From: Candidatus Woesearchaeota archaeon
GTDB lineage: Archaea; Nanobdellota; Nanobdellia; SCGC-AAA011-G17; JAPLZO01
Direction of reading: 5' to 3'
Length of the DNA: 10,167 nucleotides
Assembly (NCBI GenBank): GCA_026394995.1
Contig: JAPLZO010000060.1
Coordinates: 1 to 10,167 of the forward strand
A model generated the notes under the pieces. The model made no database searches, had not been told where the DNA came from, and saw only the letters and a list, made by a program, of their open reading frames with translations. This document shows positions 1 to 6,128 of the stretch, one piece after another. Made by a program: the position numbers and the translations under genes. Each line of letters begins with the position of its first letter. Position 1 is the stretch's first letter.

Positions 1-37
1 TTTAATAAAAAAGAAAAAGTAAACACTCACCAGCCCC

Positions 38-69
38 AATTTTGCCTTTGGCATCATTGCATTAAAATT
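38..69. repeat. Small AT-flanked palindrome
   Basis: AATTTT (38-43) is complementary to AAAATT (64-69). Between them lies a tight hairpin, GCC-TTT-GGC, with one extra T:A pair (43-53). It forms the left part of a palindrome cluster before the first gene. No function can be assigned, and the fold has not been computed. Confidence 0.4.
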
Positions 70-73
70 CAAC

Positions 74-114
74 TTTCACTTCGCTTTGGGTGCACATAAC
101 ATCGTTATGCGAAA
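74..114. repeat. Hairpin element A (CACTTCG...GTTATGCGAAA)
   Basis: CATAAC (95-100) and GTTATG (104-109) form a perfect 6-bp inverted repeat with a 3-base loop. TTCGC (80-84) can pair with GCGAA (109-113) as an alternative or outer stem. The words CACTTCG, GCATAAC/GTTATGC and GAAAT recur in element B at 476-513, so the two are probably members of one family of intergenic palindromes. Confidence 0.5.
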
Positions 115-127
115 TCGAGAAAAAAGG
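115..127 (+). repeat. Left arm of inverted repeat flanking the 95-aa ORF
   Basis: TCGAGAAAAAAGG here is the reverse complement of 455-468, apart from one extra T in the right arm. The two arms enclose exactly the promoter and coding region of the 165-452 ORF. The arm directly abuts hairpin element A. Confidence 0.5.
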
Positions 128-132
128 TAACA

Positions 133-144
133 AAATATAAATAG
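133..144 (+). promoter_or_regulatory. Putative TATA box for the 95-aa ORF
   Basis: AAATATAAATAG is centred about 26-27 bases before the ATG at 165. This is the spacing expected of an archaeal TATA box for a leaderless or nearly leaderless transcript. No Shine-Dalgarno sequence precedes the ATG, which fits. Confidence 0.5.
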
Positions 145-164
145 TTGAGCAATATACCATAATT

Positions 165-452
165 ATGAAGGCTACTATTGAACTCAGAGATGGGGAAGCA
201 TCCCTTGAATCTATGATATTTAAATCTGAATTCCTACATGAAGTAGTCCAAGAAGCTCTTCGCATGGATTTGAAGTTTCATGGGCTGCAGATTGACAGGG
301 TGACAAAAGAGGGTCTTTGGAAATCAACCGAAGAATCGACAATTCCAGCAGCAGTACTCTATTTTAGAGGTAATGATGCTAATGATTATTTGATTACAAA
401 GAGATCCAAAGAAGAAAAATATGCTCTTTTTAAATATCGTTGGATGCCATAG
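165..452 (+). CDS. Hypothetical protein, 95 aa, atypical composition
   Basis: I do not recognise this protein. It starts MKATIELRDGEASLES and ends KYRWMP. It has no membrane segment or signal peptide and reads as a small soluble alpha/beta protein: a strand near 2-7, helices around 12-34, and a strand near 62-67 (AAVLYF). The start is chosen because ATG 165 lies about 26 bases after a TATA-like box. G+C over 181-420, counted by hand, is about 38%, clearly above about 23-30% in sampled stretches of the ppsA gene next door. It also uses codons such as TCC, CTG and GGG that its neighbours rarely use. The gene and promoter sit between inverted arms 115-127 and 455-468, with palindromes outside. 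This is compatible with a small acquired element, but no transposase or other mobility gene is present. That it is really translated is likely but unproven. Confidence 0.55.
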   Translation: MKATIELRDGEASLESMIFKSEFLHEVVQEALRMDLKFHGLQIDRVTKEGLWKSTEESTIPAAVLYFRGNDANDYLITKRSKEEKYALFKYRWMP

Positions 453-453
453 T

Positions 454-463
454 CCCTTTTTTT
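454..463 (+). terminator. T-tract terminator after the 95-aa ORF
   Basis: CCC followed by seven T starts two bases after the TAG stop. Oligo-T on the non-template strand is the usual intrinsic termination signal in archaea. The same bases form the right arm of the inverted repeat. Confidence 0.45.
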
Positions 464-468
464 CTCGA
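455..468 (-). repeat. Right arm of inverted repeat flanking the 95-aa ORF
   Basis: CCTTTTTTTCTCGA is the inverted copy of 115-127 with one extra T. Outside it, read as reverse complement, the word GTTATGCGA occurs in this arm and in the left arm. The left arm lacks about 23 bases of intervening sequence. Confidence 0.5.
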
Positions 469-475
469 CTTTCTC

Positions 476-513
476 TCACTTCGTTCGGTCGCATAACAGC
501 GATTAAGTGAAAT
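476..513. repeat. Hairpin element B (TCACTT...AAGTGA)
   Basis: TCACTT (476-481) pairs perfectly with AAGTGA (505-510). Inside it TCGC (489-492) pairs with GCGA (499-502) around the loop ATAACA. It shares the words CACTTCG, GCATAACA and GAAAT with element A at 74-114. The position between a T-tract and the ppsA promoter would suit either a repeat element or a transcription boundary. Confidence 0.5.
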
Positions 514-525
514 AAAAACCATTAC

Positions 526-540
526 GAAAGATTTATAAAA
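526..540 (+). promoter_or_regulatory. BRE/TATA promoter of ppsA
   Basis: A purine-rich BRE (GAAAG) runs straight into TTTATAAAA. The expected transcription start near 561-563 would leave a leader of roughly 12-14 bases. The first 12 bases, GAAAGATTTATA, recur exactly at 2924-2935 before the next gene. Confidence 0.65.
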
Positions 541-574
541 AATTCAAATCTCTTCTAAACAAAGAGGTTTAATT

Positions 575-2911
575 ATGCCAAACATATTATGGTTCAAAGA
601 CATTTCTAAAAATGATGTTCCTATAGTTGGTGGTAAAGGAGCTTCATTAGGAGAAATGTATAATGCTAATTTACCAGTTCCACCTGGTTTTTGTATTACA
701 GTCGATGCTTATAAAAAATTCTTACATGATGCAGGAATAGATGATCCTATATACAAATTACTAAACTCTTTAGATGTAGAAAACCAAGAAGCTTTAAACC
801 AGGCATCTGAAAAAGTACAAGATTTAATTCTAGAATCTGAAATGCCAGATTCTATCAAAAAAGATATTACATATGCATATAATAATCTAAATGTTGATAT
901 GGAAGTTTTTAAACTAGCAACAAAAGAAACAATTGATTTAATAAAATCAGGTCGTGATTTACCATATGTTGCTGTTCGTTCTAGTGCAACAGCAGAAGAC
1001 ACAGCAGAAGCATCTTTTGCAGGTCAAAATATAACCTATCTTAACATAAAAGGTTCAGAAGAAGTTGTAAAAGCAGTTAGAAAATGCTGGGCTTCTTTAT
1101 TTACACCTAGATCTATATATTACAGAGTTAAAAATAATTTTGATCATAGTAAAGTCTTTATCTCGGTTATAATACAAAAAATGGTTAATTCTTATGCTTC
1201 TGGTGTAATGTTCACTATTAATCCTTCAACAAACAATGAAAATGAAATTATGATAGATGCTGGTTTAGGTTTAGGAGAAGCAGTTGTTTCTGGTTCAATT
1301 ACTCCTGATGAATACCTAGTTGATAAAAACACATTACAAATTAAAGAAAAAAAGATTAACAAACAAGAATGGTTATTAACTCGTGATATGAATTTAGGTA
1401 AAACCATAAAAAAAACAGTATTTAATTCAGAACAAGAAAAACAAAAAATAAATGATGCTGATATAATTAAACTAGCTAGATATGCAAAACAAATAGAAGA
1501 TCATTATAAAAGTCAACAAGATATAGAATATGCAATTGAAAATAATAAAATTTACATTGTTCAGTCTCGTCCAGTTACAGCTTTAAAAATAGAAAAACAA
1601 GAGGTTAAACAAGATTTTAAAGATAAAGAAGTTATTCTACAAGGTCTAGCTGCTAGTCCTCATGTTGGTTCAGGTCCTGTTAAAATTGTTAATAATATAA
1701 ATGATTTAATAAAAATTCAAAAAGGTGACATTCTTGTTGCAAAAATGACTAATCCAGATTATGTAACAGCCATGAAAAAAGTTAATGGTATCATCACAGA
1801 TGAAGGTGGTACAACATGCCATGCAGCAATTGTTGGTAGAGAGTTAGGTGTTCCAGTTGTTGTTGGAACACAACATGCAACTAAAGTTTTAAAAGAAAAT
1901 GACCTTGTTACAGTAGATGGTGTTAATGGTAAAGTTTACAAAGGCAGATTAGAAATTTCTCAACCTATTCAAGAAGAAAAAGAAAAAATAATCGAAGAAA
2001 ATATACAAACAGTAACAGAAGTTAAAGTTAATATTGATATGCCTGATCTTATTGAAGAGGCTATTAAAACAAATGCAGATGGTGTTGGTTTATTAAGATG
2101 TGAATTTATGCTATCAAAAAATAAAGAACATCCTTCTTATTTAATAAAAAATGGTCGTAAAAACGAACTAGTTAATATTCTCTACAATGATATAATAAAA
2201 ATAGCTCAAGCTTTTAAAAACAAACCTGTTTGGTATAGAACATCTGATTTTAGAACAGATGAATACAAAGACTTAATTGGAGGAAATGATGAACCAGTTG
2301 AAGAAAATCCAATGCTTGGTTGGCATGGTATTAGAAGAAGCTTAGATCAACCCGAATTTTTAAAAGCAGAATTTGAAGCTATAAAAAAAGTTCATGATTC
2401 AGGATTTACCAATGTTGGTGTTATGTTACCAATGGTAATCTCTGTAGATGAAATTAAAAAAGCTAAAGAATTATTAAATGAAGTTGGTCTCGAACCTCTA
2501 GAAGAAATCGAATTTGGTATTATGATAGAAACGCCAGCTGCTGTTCAGATAATAAAAGAAATCTGTGAAGAAGGTATTGACTTTATTTCTATTGGTAGTA
2601 ATGATTTAACGCAATTTACATTAGCTCTTGATCGTAATAATGCAAATGTTCAGGATTTATTTTCCGAGCTTCATCCAGCTGTTTTAAGGCAAATAACTCA
2701 TGTTATTAGAGTCTGTCATGAATATAATGTTGAAACCAGTATCTGTGGACAAGCTGGTTCTAATGAAGAAATGGCAGAATTTTTAGTAAAATCAGGTATT
2801 GATAGCATTTCAGCAAATATAGATGCTGTCTCTAAAATTAGAAGAACAGTTGCTAAAGTTGAGAAAAAATTATTATTAGGTGTTGCTAGAAAAGATTTTA
2901 GTTACTTATGA
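575..2911 (+). CDS. ppsA: Phosphoenolpyruvate synthase (pyruvate, water dikinase)
   Basis: Converts pyruvate, ATP and water to phosphoenolpyruvate, AMP and phosphate in the cytoplasm. It is usually gluconeogenic, and in some archaea it can run toward pyruvate. The protein has 778 residues, close to the family's usual 780-820, and appears complete. Order of domains: ATP-grasp-like PPDK N-domain (about 1-340) with VGGKGASLGEM at 18-28, the AVRSSATAED segment with Arg135, and QSRPVT around 330-335; swivelling phosphohistidine domain (about 365-460) with GGTTCHAA, where His416 is the phosphorylated residue; C-terminal PEP-binding barrel (about 475-770) with GLLRCEF (Arg508), IETPAAV (Glu652), GSNDLTQ (Asp677) and catalytic Cys724 in SICGQAG. 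Every key residue I looked for is present. The ATG is fixed by AGAGGT at 563-568, six bases upstream, and by the BRE/TATA box at 526-540. It appears to be its own transcription unit. Confidence 0.97.
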   Translation: MPNILWFKDISKNDVPIVGGKGASLGEMYNANLPVPPGFCITVDAYKKFLHDAGIDDPIYKLLNSLDVENQEALNQASEKVQDLILESEMPDSIKKDITYAYNNLNVDMEVFKLATKETIDLIKSGRDLPYVAVRSSATAEDTAEASFAGQNITYLNIKGSEEVVKAVRKCWASLFTPRSIYYRVKNNFDHSKVFISVIIQKMVNSYASGVMFTINPSTNNENEIMIDAGLGLGEAVVSGSITPDEYLVDKNTLQIKEKKINKQEWLLTRDMNLGKTIKKTVFNSEQEKQKINDADIIKLARYAKQIEDHYKSQQDIEYAIENNKIYIVQSRPVTALKIEKQEVKQDFKDKEVILQGLAASPHVGSGPVKIVNNINDLIKIQKGDILVAKMTNPDYVTAMKKVNGIITDEGGTTCHAAIVGRELGVPVVVGTQHATKVLKENDLVTVDGVNGKVYKGRLEISQPIQEEKEKIIEENIQTVTEVKVNIDMPDLIEEAIKTNADGVGLLRCEFMLSKNKEHPSYLIKNGRKNELVNILYNDIIKIAQAFKNKPVWYRTSDFRTDEYKDLIGGNDEPVEENPMLGWHGIRRSLDQPEFLKAEFEAIKKVHDSGFTNVGVMLPMVISVDEIKKAKELLNEVGLEPLEEIEFGIMIETPAAVQIIKEICEEGIDFISIGSNDLTQFTLALDRNNANVQDLFSELHPAVLRQITHVIRVCHEYNVETSICGQAGSNEEMAEFLVKSGIDSISANIDAVSKIRRTVAKVEKKLLLGVARKDFSYL

Positions 2912-2923
2912 ATAGTAACAATA

Positions 2924-2937
2924 GAAAGATTTATATA
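2924..2937 (+). promoter_or_regulatory. BRE/TATA promoter of the 150-aa gene
   Basis: GAAAGATTTATATA matches the first 12 bases of the ppsA promoter exactly. Transcription would start near 2959, leaving a leader of about 17 bases without a clear Shine-Dalgarno. This shows the gene need not depend on ppsA read-through. Confidence 0.6.
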
Positions 2938-2975
2938 TTAGTTATCAACCCATCTAATTAAATAGAGTAATAAAA

Positions 2976-3428
2976 ATGGCTGAAAAAAAAGGAACTCCAA
3001 AATATAATAGTTTAAAATTATTAAAGAATGATATAGATGAAGCTATAAAATATGGTCTAGGTCCAAAACCAGATGGTGATAAAGATAATGTTGAAAAATT
3101 TAAGGAAAAATATATTGATTCTTTTGTTGATTTCTTAGGTGGAAGTCCAGATAAAGAAAAAGTAGGTGCAATGGTAGCTGCTTCAAGAAATAGATTAGAA
3201 AGAATTATTCAATATTGGCAAGAACCTGGTGGTTCTTTATTTGTAAAAATGGAAGATCTCGAAGAAGCAAGAGCAGATGCAATAAGACCAATAATAGATT
3301 ATGCTTCTATAGTTGGAAAAGATGAACATGAAGGATTAGATATAGATTACACAGACTCTGATAAAGAAAGAGAAGAAGAAAGATTCTATGCAAATAGAGT
3401 TATAAGAAAATTAAGAGAAGAAGATTAA
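2976..3428 (+). CDS. Hypothetical acidic protein, 150 aa
   Basis: I do not recognise a family. The protein is soluble, strongly charged and probably mostly helical: a lysine-rich start (MAEKKGTPKY), helices around 12-25, 38-56 and 60-82, a glycine turn at GGS 85-87, then a helix with EEARADAIRPIIDYA (96-110). The tail, about 115-150, is dense in Asp, Glu, Lys and Arg and may be a disordered or helical charged arm. No cysteines, membrane segments, zinc motifs or signal peptide are visible. The ATG is supported by the TATA box 42 bases upstream and by codon use like that of ppsA. The gene ends only two bases before the convergent nucleotidyltransferase gene. Conservation among related genomes would have to come from a database search; no function is suggested by context. 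Confidence 0.8.
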   Translation: MAEKKGTPKYNSLKLLKNDIDEAIKYGLGPKPDGDKDNVEKFKEKYIDSFVDFLGGSPDKEKVGAMVAASRNRLERIIQYWQEPGGSLFVKMEDLEEARADAIRPIIDYASIVGKDEHEGLDIDYTDSDKEREEERFYANRVIRKLREED

Positions 3429-3430
3429 AC

Positions 3431-4240
3431 TTATTTCTTTTTTTCTATATATTTTTTCATTCCATCTACGAATTCAGTAGCTAGTTTTCTATATTCATCA
3501 TATTGTTTTCCATTTATATCTTTGATTTCTCTATGTGTTATTCTCTTAAATTCATTATACAATCTTCTCATTATATTAGCATATTTTTTATTAATATGGC
3601 CTTTAGCAACCAATTTTTTTTCTAGCATATCAGCAACATGATCAGGACTTGGTGGAATTTCACCTAAGCTCATTAGTGCAGCATGTGCAGCGTCTATACA
3701 AGCCCAATATAAATCAACAATTGCACTTAATACATGTTGTTCAGCTTTAAATAAACTAGCAGGAGCCATTGTAAAATATGTCCATACAGATTCATCACTA
3801 GGTCTTATTCTACCATCATCTAATAAAGCTTGTAATGGATCAAATATATTATTATCAATTAAACTAATTCCTGATCTTAAAATATTAATAGCAACAGGAT
3901 CACCAGATCTTGCATATTCCCAAAAAGAAGTTAATCTCATTGATTGAACATGCAATCTTTCAGGATCAACATCAGAAATTGCTTTTTCACTTATTATTCT
4001 ATAAGTTTCAACAACCTCTTTAGCAAATTTAACTCTAACATCATCTAGTACTATTAATATATCTAAATCTCTTTTACTTGCTCCTGGTTTTTTAACAGCA
4101 GATCCAAATAGTACTAAACATGAAATAAAATTACCTAATTCTTTATACATTATATTTGCATATTTTCTTGCTACTTCTAAATCTTCAGATAAATAATTAG
4201 AAATATTTTTTTGTTCCCTCTTTTTTACTTCAAATTTCAT
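3431..4240 (-). CDS. Nucleotidyltransferase (MNT-type) fused to HEPN-like domain
   Basis: This 269-aa protein has an N-terminal DNA polymerase beta-type nucleotidyltransferase fold (about 20-130). Its motif is LFGSAV...RDLDIL: Gly46-Ser47 and Asp58/Asp60 fit GSx10DxD, the signature of minimal nucleotidyltransferases. I cannot pick out the third catalytic carboxylate with confidence. Residues about 155-265 are helical (AEQHVLSAIVDLYWACIDAAHAALM is its core, 166-190) and resemble a HEPN domain, but the nuclease motif Rx4-6H is not evident. In MNT-HEPN toxin-antitoxin pairs the first adenylylates the second; here both types are in one chain, which could be a regulated or non-toxic derivative. 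The start is Met at 4240: GAGGT overlaps the upstream stop codon, giving a 10-base spacer and likely translational coupling to the TIM-barrel gene. A longer reading to 4342 exists but would overlap that gene by 92 bases. Confidence 0.85.
   Translation of the reverse strand: MKFEVKKREQKNISNYLSEDLEVARKYANIMYKELGNFISCLVLFGSAVKKPGASKRDLDILIVLDDVRVKFAKEVVETYRIISEKAISDVDPERLHVQSMRLTSFWEYARSGDPVAINILRSGISLIDNNIFDPLQALLDDGRIRPSDESVWTYFTMAPASLFKAEQHVLSAIVDLYWACIDAAHAALMSLGEIPPSPDHVADMLEKKLVAKGHINKKYANIMRRLYNEFKRITHREIKDINGKQYDEYRKLATEFVDGMKKYIEKKK
3434..3457 (+). terminator. T-rich terminator for the plus-strand unit
   Basis: Immediately after the 150-aa gene the plus strand has an eight-base-plus T run broken by C, then a second six-T run. 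This suits archaeal oligo-T termination. The same bases encode the lysine-rich C-terminus (YIEKKK) of the opposing gene, so one stretch serves as a coding tail on one strand and a likely terminator on the other. Confidence 0.5.
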
Positions 4241-4246
4241 TTTTTT

Positions 4247-4253
4247 AACCTCA
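4247..4253 (-). promoter_or_regulatory. Shine-Dalgarno overlapping upstream stop codon
   Basis: On the minus strand TGAGGTT contains both the TGA stop of the TIM-barrel gene and a GAGGT ribosome site. The ATG of the nucleotidyltransferase gene follows seven bases after GAGGT. This fixes the start at 4240 and argues for coupled translation. Confidence 0.6.
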
Positions 4254-6071
4254 CTCGAGTTGAGTTTCACTCCATAAAGTCCAATCTTTACTTGGGACAA
4301 TACCTTCTCCAACCAAATAATTAGGTGAAGCTCTACTTCCAATATATGAATTTTCTATATCAGTCCAGGATGCAGAGGTTGTATCTATTCTATATATAGG
4401 TGAGTTTAAAGTTCTCCATGCAGCTGTCATTGTTCTCCAAGCCTCTTCTGGAGCTTGAGCACCCCATTCAACTATAAATTGTCCTTTATAATCTTTTAAT
4501 TGCATATGCTTTACAAAATCTTGTATTGGAACACTTCCTTGTCCTGGTTCTAAATGCTCATCATGATAACCAAAATTATCACTTAAATGAACATGTCCTA
4601 TTATACCATCTTTAGTTAACTCTTCAACTTGACCTTTTAACCAATTATTAAACTCTTTATCACTTCCTTTAAAAAATTTTTTCCATGTATAAGCATGTCC
4701 AATATCAAATGTAGCTTTAATATGATCTTTAGAAACTCTTTTAGCTTCTTCTTCAGACATATGATCCTGTTTTACTAATCTCTCAGTCATTGCTTTTCTA
4801 GATTCTAATATTAATTCTTTTAGTTCTTTAGGACTTGAACCATAACCGCCTTCTGGAAAAATATTTTCAGGTGCTATAAACAATGGTTTACTTAAATTTG
4901 CATCTTTTTCTTTTTTGTAAGCATAAATTCCTAATTGAGCAACAGCATCTGCTGATTGCTTAACCCCATAATTTTTAACAGGTTCTATATTATCCATAAT
5001 TTGTTTGGTTTCAGCAGCCCTTCTACCATAAGAAATAGCAGCATCTTCATAAAATTTACGTGCTCTTTCTTGCTCTTTTATTTCTTCATCTAAAAATTTT
5101 TCTGGATTTTTTCTAAATTCTTCAAATTTTTCAGGCTCTAAAGCAGCTTCTCTTTCAGACATAATTCCAATTTTTTCTAATCTTTGTTTGAATACTATTT
5201 TTTCCATTTCTTTATTTTCAACTCTCTTTAGATTATCTTCATGTTCTTCTTTTATTTTTTTTAATTTATCCATCCTATCTCTATGTTGCTCTGCATTTAA
5301 AGTCCATCTTTCTTGCTCACCTCTACTTACATCTAAATCTTTCTTTAAATATTCTTTATAAAAATAAACACCAACATCTTTTTCACCTTTTTCATTTGCC
5401 TCTTTTTCAAATTCTTCAAATTTTTTAGCTTTAAACATAACTAATCCATTTTCATCTCTTTTCCATTCACCAGGTTTTTTTTCATCAGGAATAGGTTCAG
5501 GCACTTCAATATCTCTTCTTAATGGCATTAGTTTACCATCTCTTTTATCAACTAAATATATAGGAGCTTTTTTTGCTTCTTTAGGATAAGCTTCAAACTT
5601 TTCTCCAATTTCATAGATTTCACGAGGAAATTCACCAGTATGCACAACAACAGGACCTCCTTGAGTTGTATCAGCAGCAAAATCAATTGTTCTTTTTATT
5701 TCATTAATATTATTTTGTTTCATTTCAGGACTAAATCTATTTTCTCTTAGGTCTAACCCAGATAAATTTCCAACAGCAATACTAGCATGTGTACTTAATG
5801 TAACTTCATTTATCTTTGCCATTTGTCTTATGGCTTCTCTTTCTTCTTTACCATGCATCTCAGGTGTTGTTGAACCTTGACCATAACTACCTTTTCCAAC
5901 ACCCATAAAACCAATTTCAACAGCAGAAGCTCCTTCAAACATTTTACTTTTTAGCTGATCCAGTGCTTTTTTATTTATAGGAGTACTTACACCAATATAT
6001 TTAGGATCAACTTGCAAATATTGAGCTGATCTTTTATCCAAAGCATTCCAATAATCATTATCAAAATCCAT
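4251..6071 (-). CDS. Endonuclease IV/sugar isomerase-like TIM-barrel metalloprotein with large insertion
   Basis: The 606-aa protein belongs to the AP endonuclease family 2 / xylose isomerase-like TIM-barrel superfamily. Counting motifs against the nine metal ligands of endonuclease IV, candidates exist for each non-bridging and bridging position that I could align by eye: His95 (STHASI), His144 (VVVHTGEF), Glu402 (IAPENIF), Asp456 and His459 (TFDIGHAY), His495 (HVHLSDN), Asp504 and His506 (HDEHLEPGQG), and Glu535 (FIVEWG). A hydrolytic metal site is therefore likely. What is odd is an insertion between about 150 and 370, rich in Glu, Lys and Arg and probably coiled coil (about 255-345), which roughly doubles the family's usual 270-300 residues. 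The C-terminal 555-606 is also extra. Substrate could be abasic DNA, a sugar or something else. The gene has a TATA-like box at 6094-6103 and AGGTT before ATG 6071. Confidence 0.85.
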   Translation of the reverse strand: MDFDNDYWNALDKRSAQYLQVDPKYIGVSTPINKKALDQLKSKMFEGASAVEIGFMGVGKGSYGQGSTTPEMHGKEEREAIRQMAKINEVTLSTHASIAVGNLSGLDLRENRFSPEMKQNNINEIKRTIDFAADTTQGGPVVVHTGEFPREIYEIGEKFEAYPKEAKKAPIYLVDKRDGKLMPLRRDIEVPEPIPDEKKPGEWKRDENGLVMFKAKKFEEFEKEANEKGEKDVGVYFYKEYLKKDLDVSRGEQERWTLNAEQHRDRMDKLKKIKEEHEDNLKRVENKEMEKIVFKQRLEKIGIMSEREAALEPEKFEEFRKNPEKFLDEEIKEQERARKFYEDAAISYGRRAAETKQIMDNIEPVKNYGVKQSADAVAQLGIYAYKKEKDANLSKPLFIAPENIFPEGGYGSSPKELKELILESRKAMTERLVKQDHMSEEEAKRVSKDHIKATFDIGHAYTWKKFFKGSDKEFNNWLKGQVEELTKDGIIGHVHLSDNFGYHDEHLEPGQGSVPIQDFVKHMQLKDYKGQFIVEWGAQAPEEAWRTMTAAWRTLNSPIYRIDTTSASWTDIENSYIGSRASPNYLVGEGIVPSKDWTLWSETQLE

Positions 6072-6093
6072 TTTTAACCTTAATTTTTTAATT

Positions 6094-6103
6094 TTTATTA
6101 TAC
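6094..6103 (-). promoter_or_regulatory. Putative TATA box of the TIM-barrel gene
   Basis: GTATAATAAA on the minus strand is centred about 27 bases before ATG 6071. It lies in the 57-base gap after the 463-aa gene, so the TIM-barrel gene may have its own promoter in addition to read-through. The gap is very AT-rich, which weakens the call. Confidence 0.4.
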
Positions 6104-6128
6104 TTTATTTAATCTTTATAGTAGTAAA

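Noticed and set aside
2..22. Possible end of an upstream gene reading LIKKKK and a TAA stop
   Set aside because: Seven codons in AT-rich DNA are too few to tell a real C-terminus from chance.
62..265. Minus-strand open frame of 67 codons
   Set aside because: It runs antisense through the palindromes and the start of the 95-aa ORF, has no TATA or ribosome site, and its product has unlikely composition.
74..513. CRISPR array or transposon end
   Set aside because: There are only two imperfect palindromes, not regular direct repeats with spacers, and no transposase frame or clear target-site duplication is present.
709..1407. Two minus-strand open frames inside ppsA
   Set aside because: Both are antisense shadows of a strongly conserved gene and have no start signals.
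4241..4342. N-terminal extension of the nucleotidyltransferase reading frame to an ATG at 4342
   Set aside because: It would overlap the TIM-barrel gene by 92 bases in another frame, the extra 34 residues fit no nucleotidyltransferase, and a good ribosome site supports the start at 4240.
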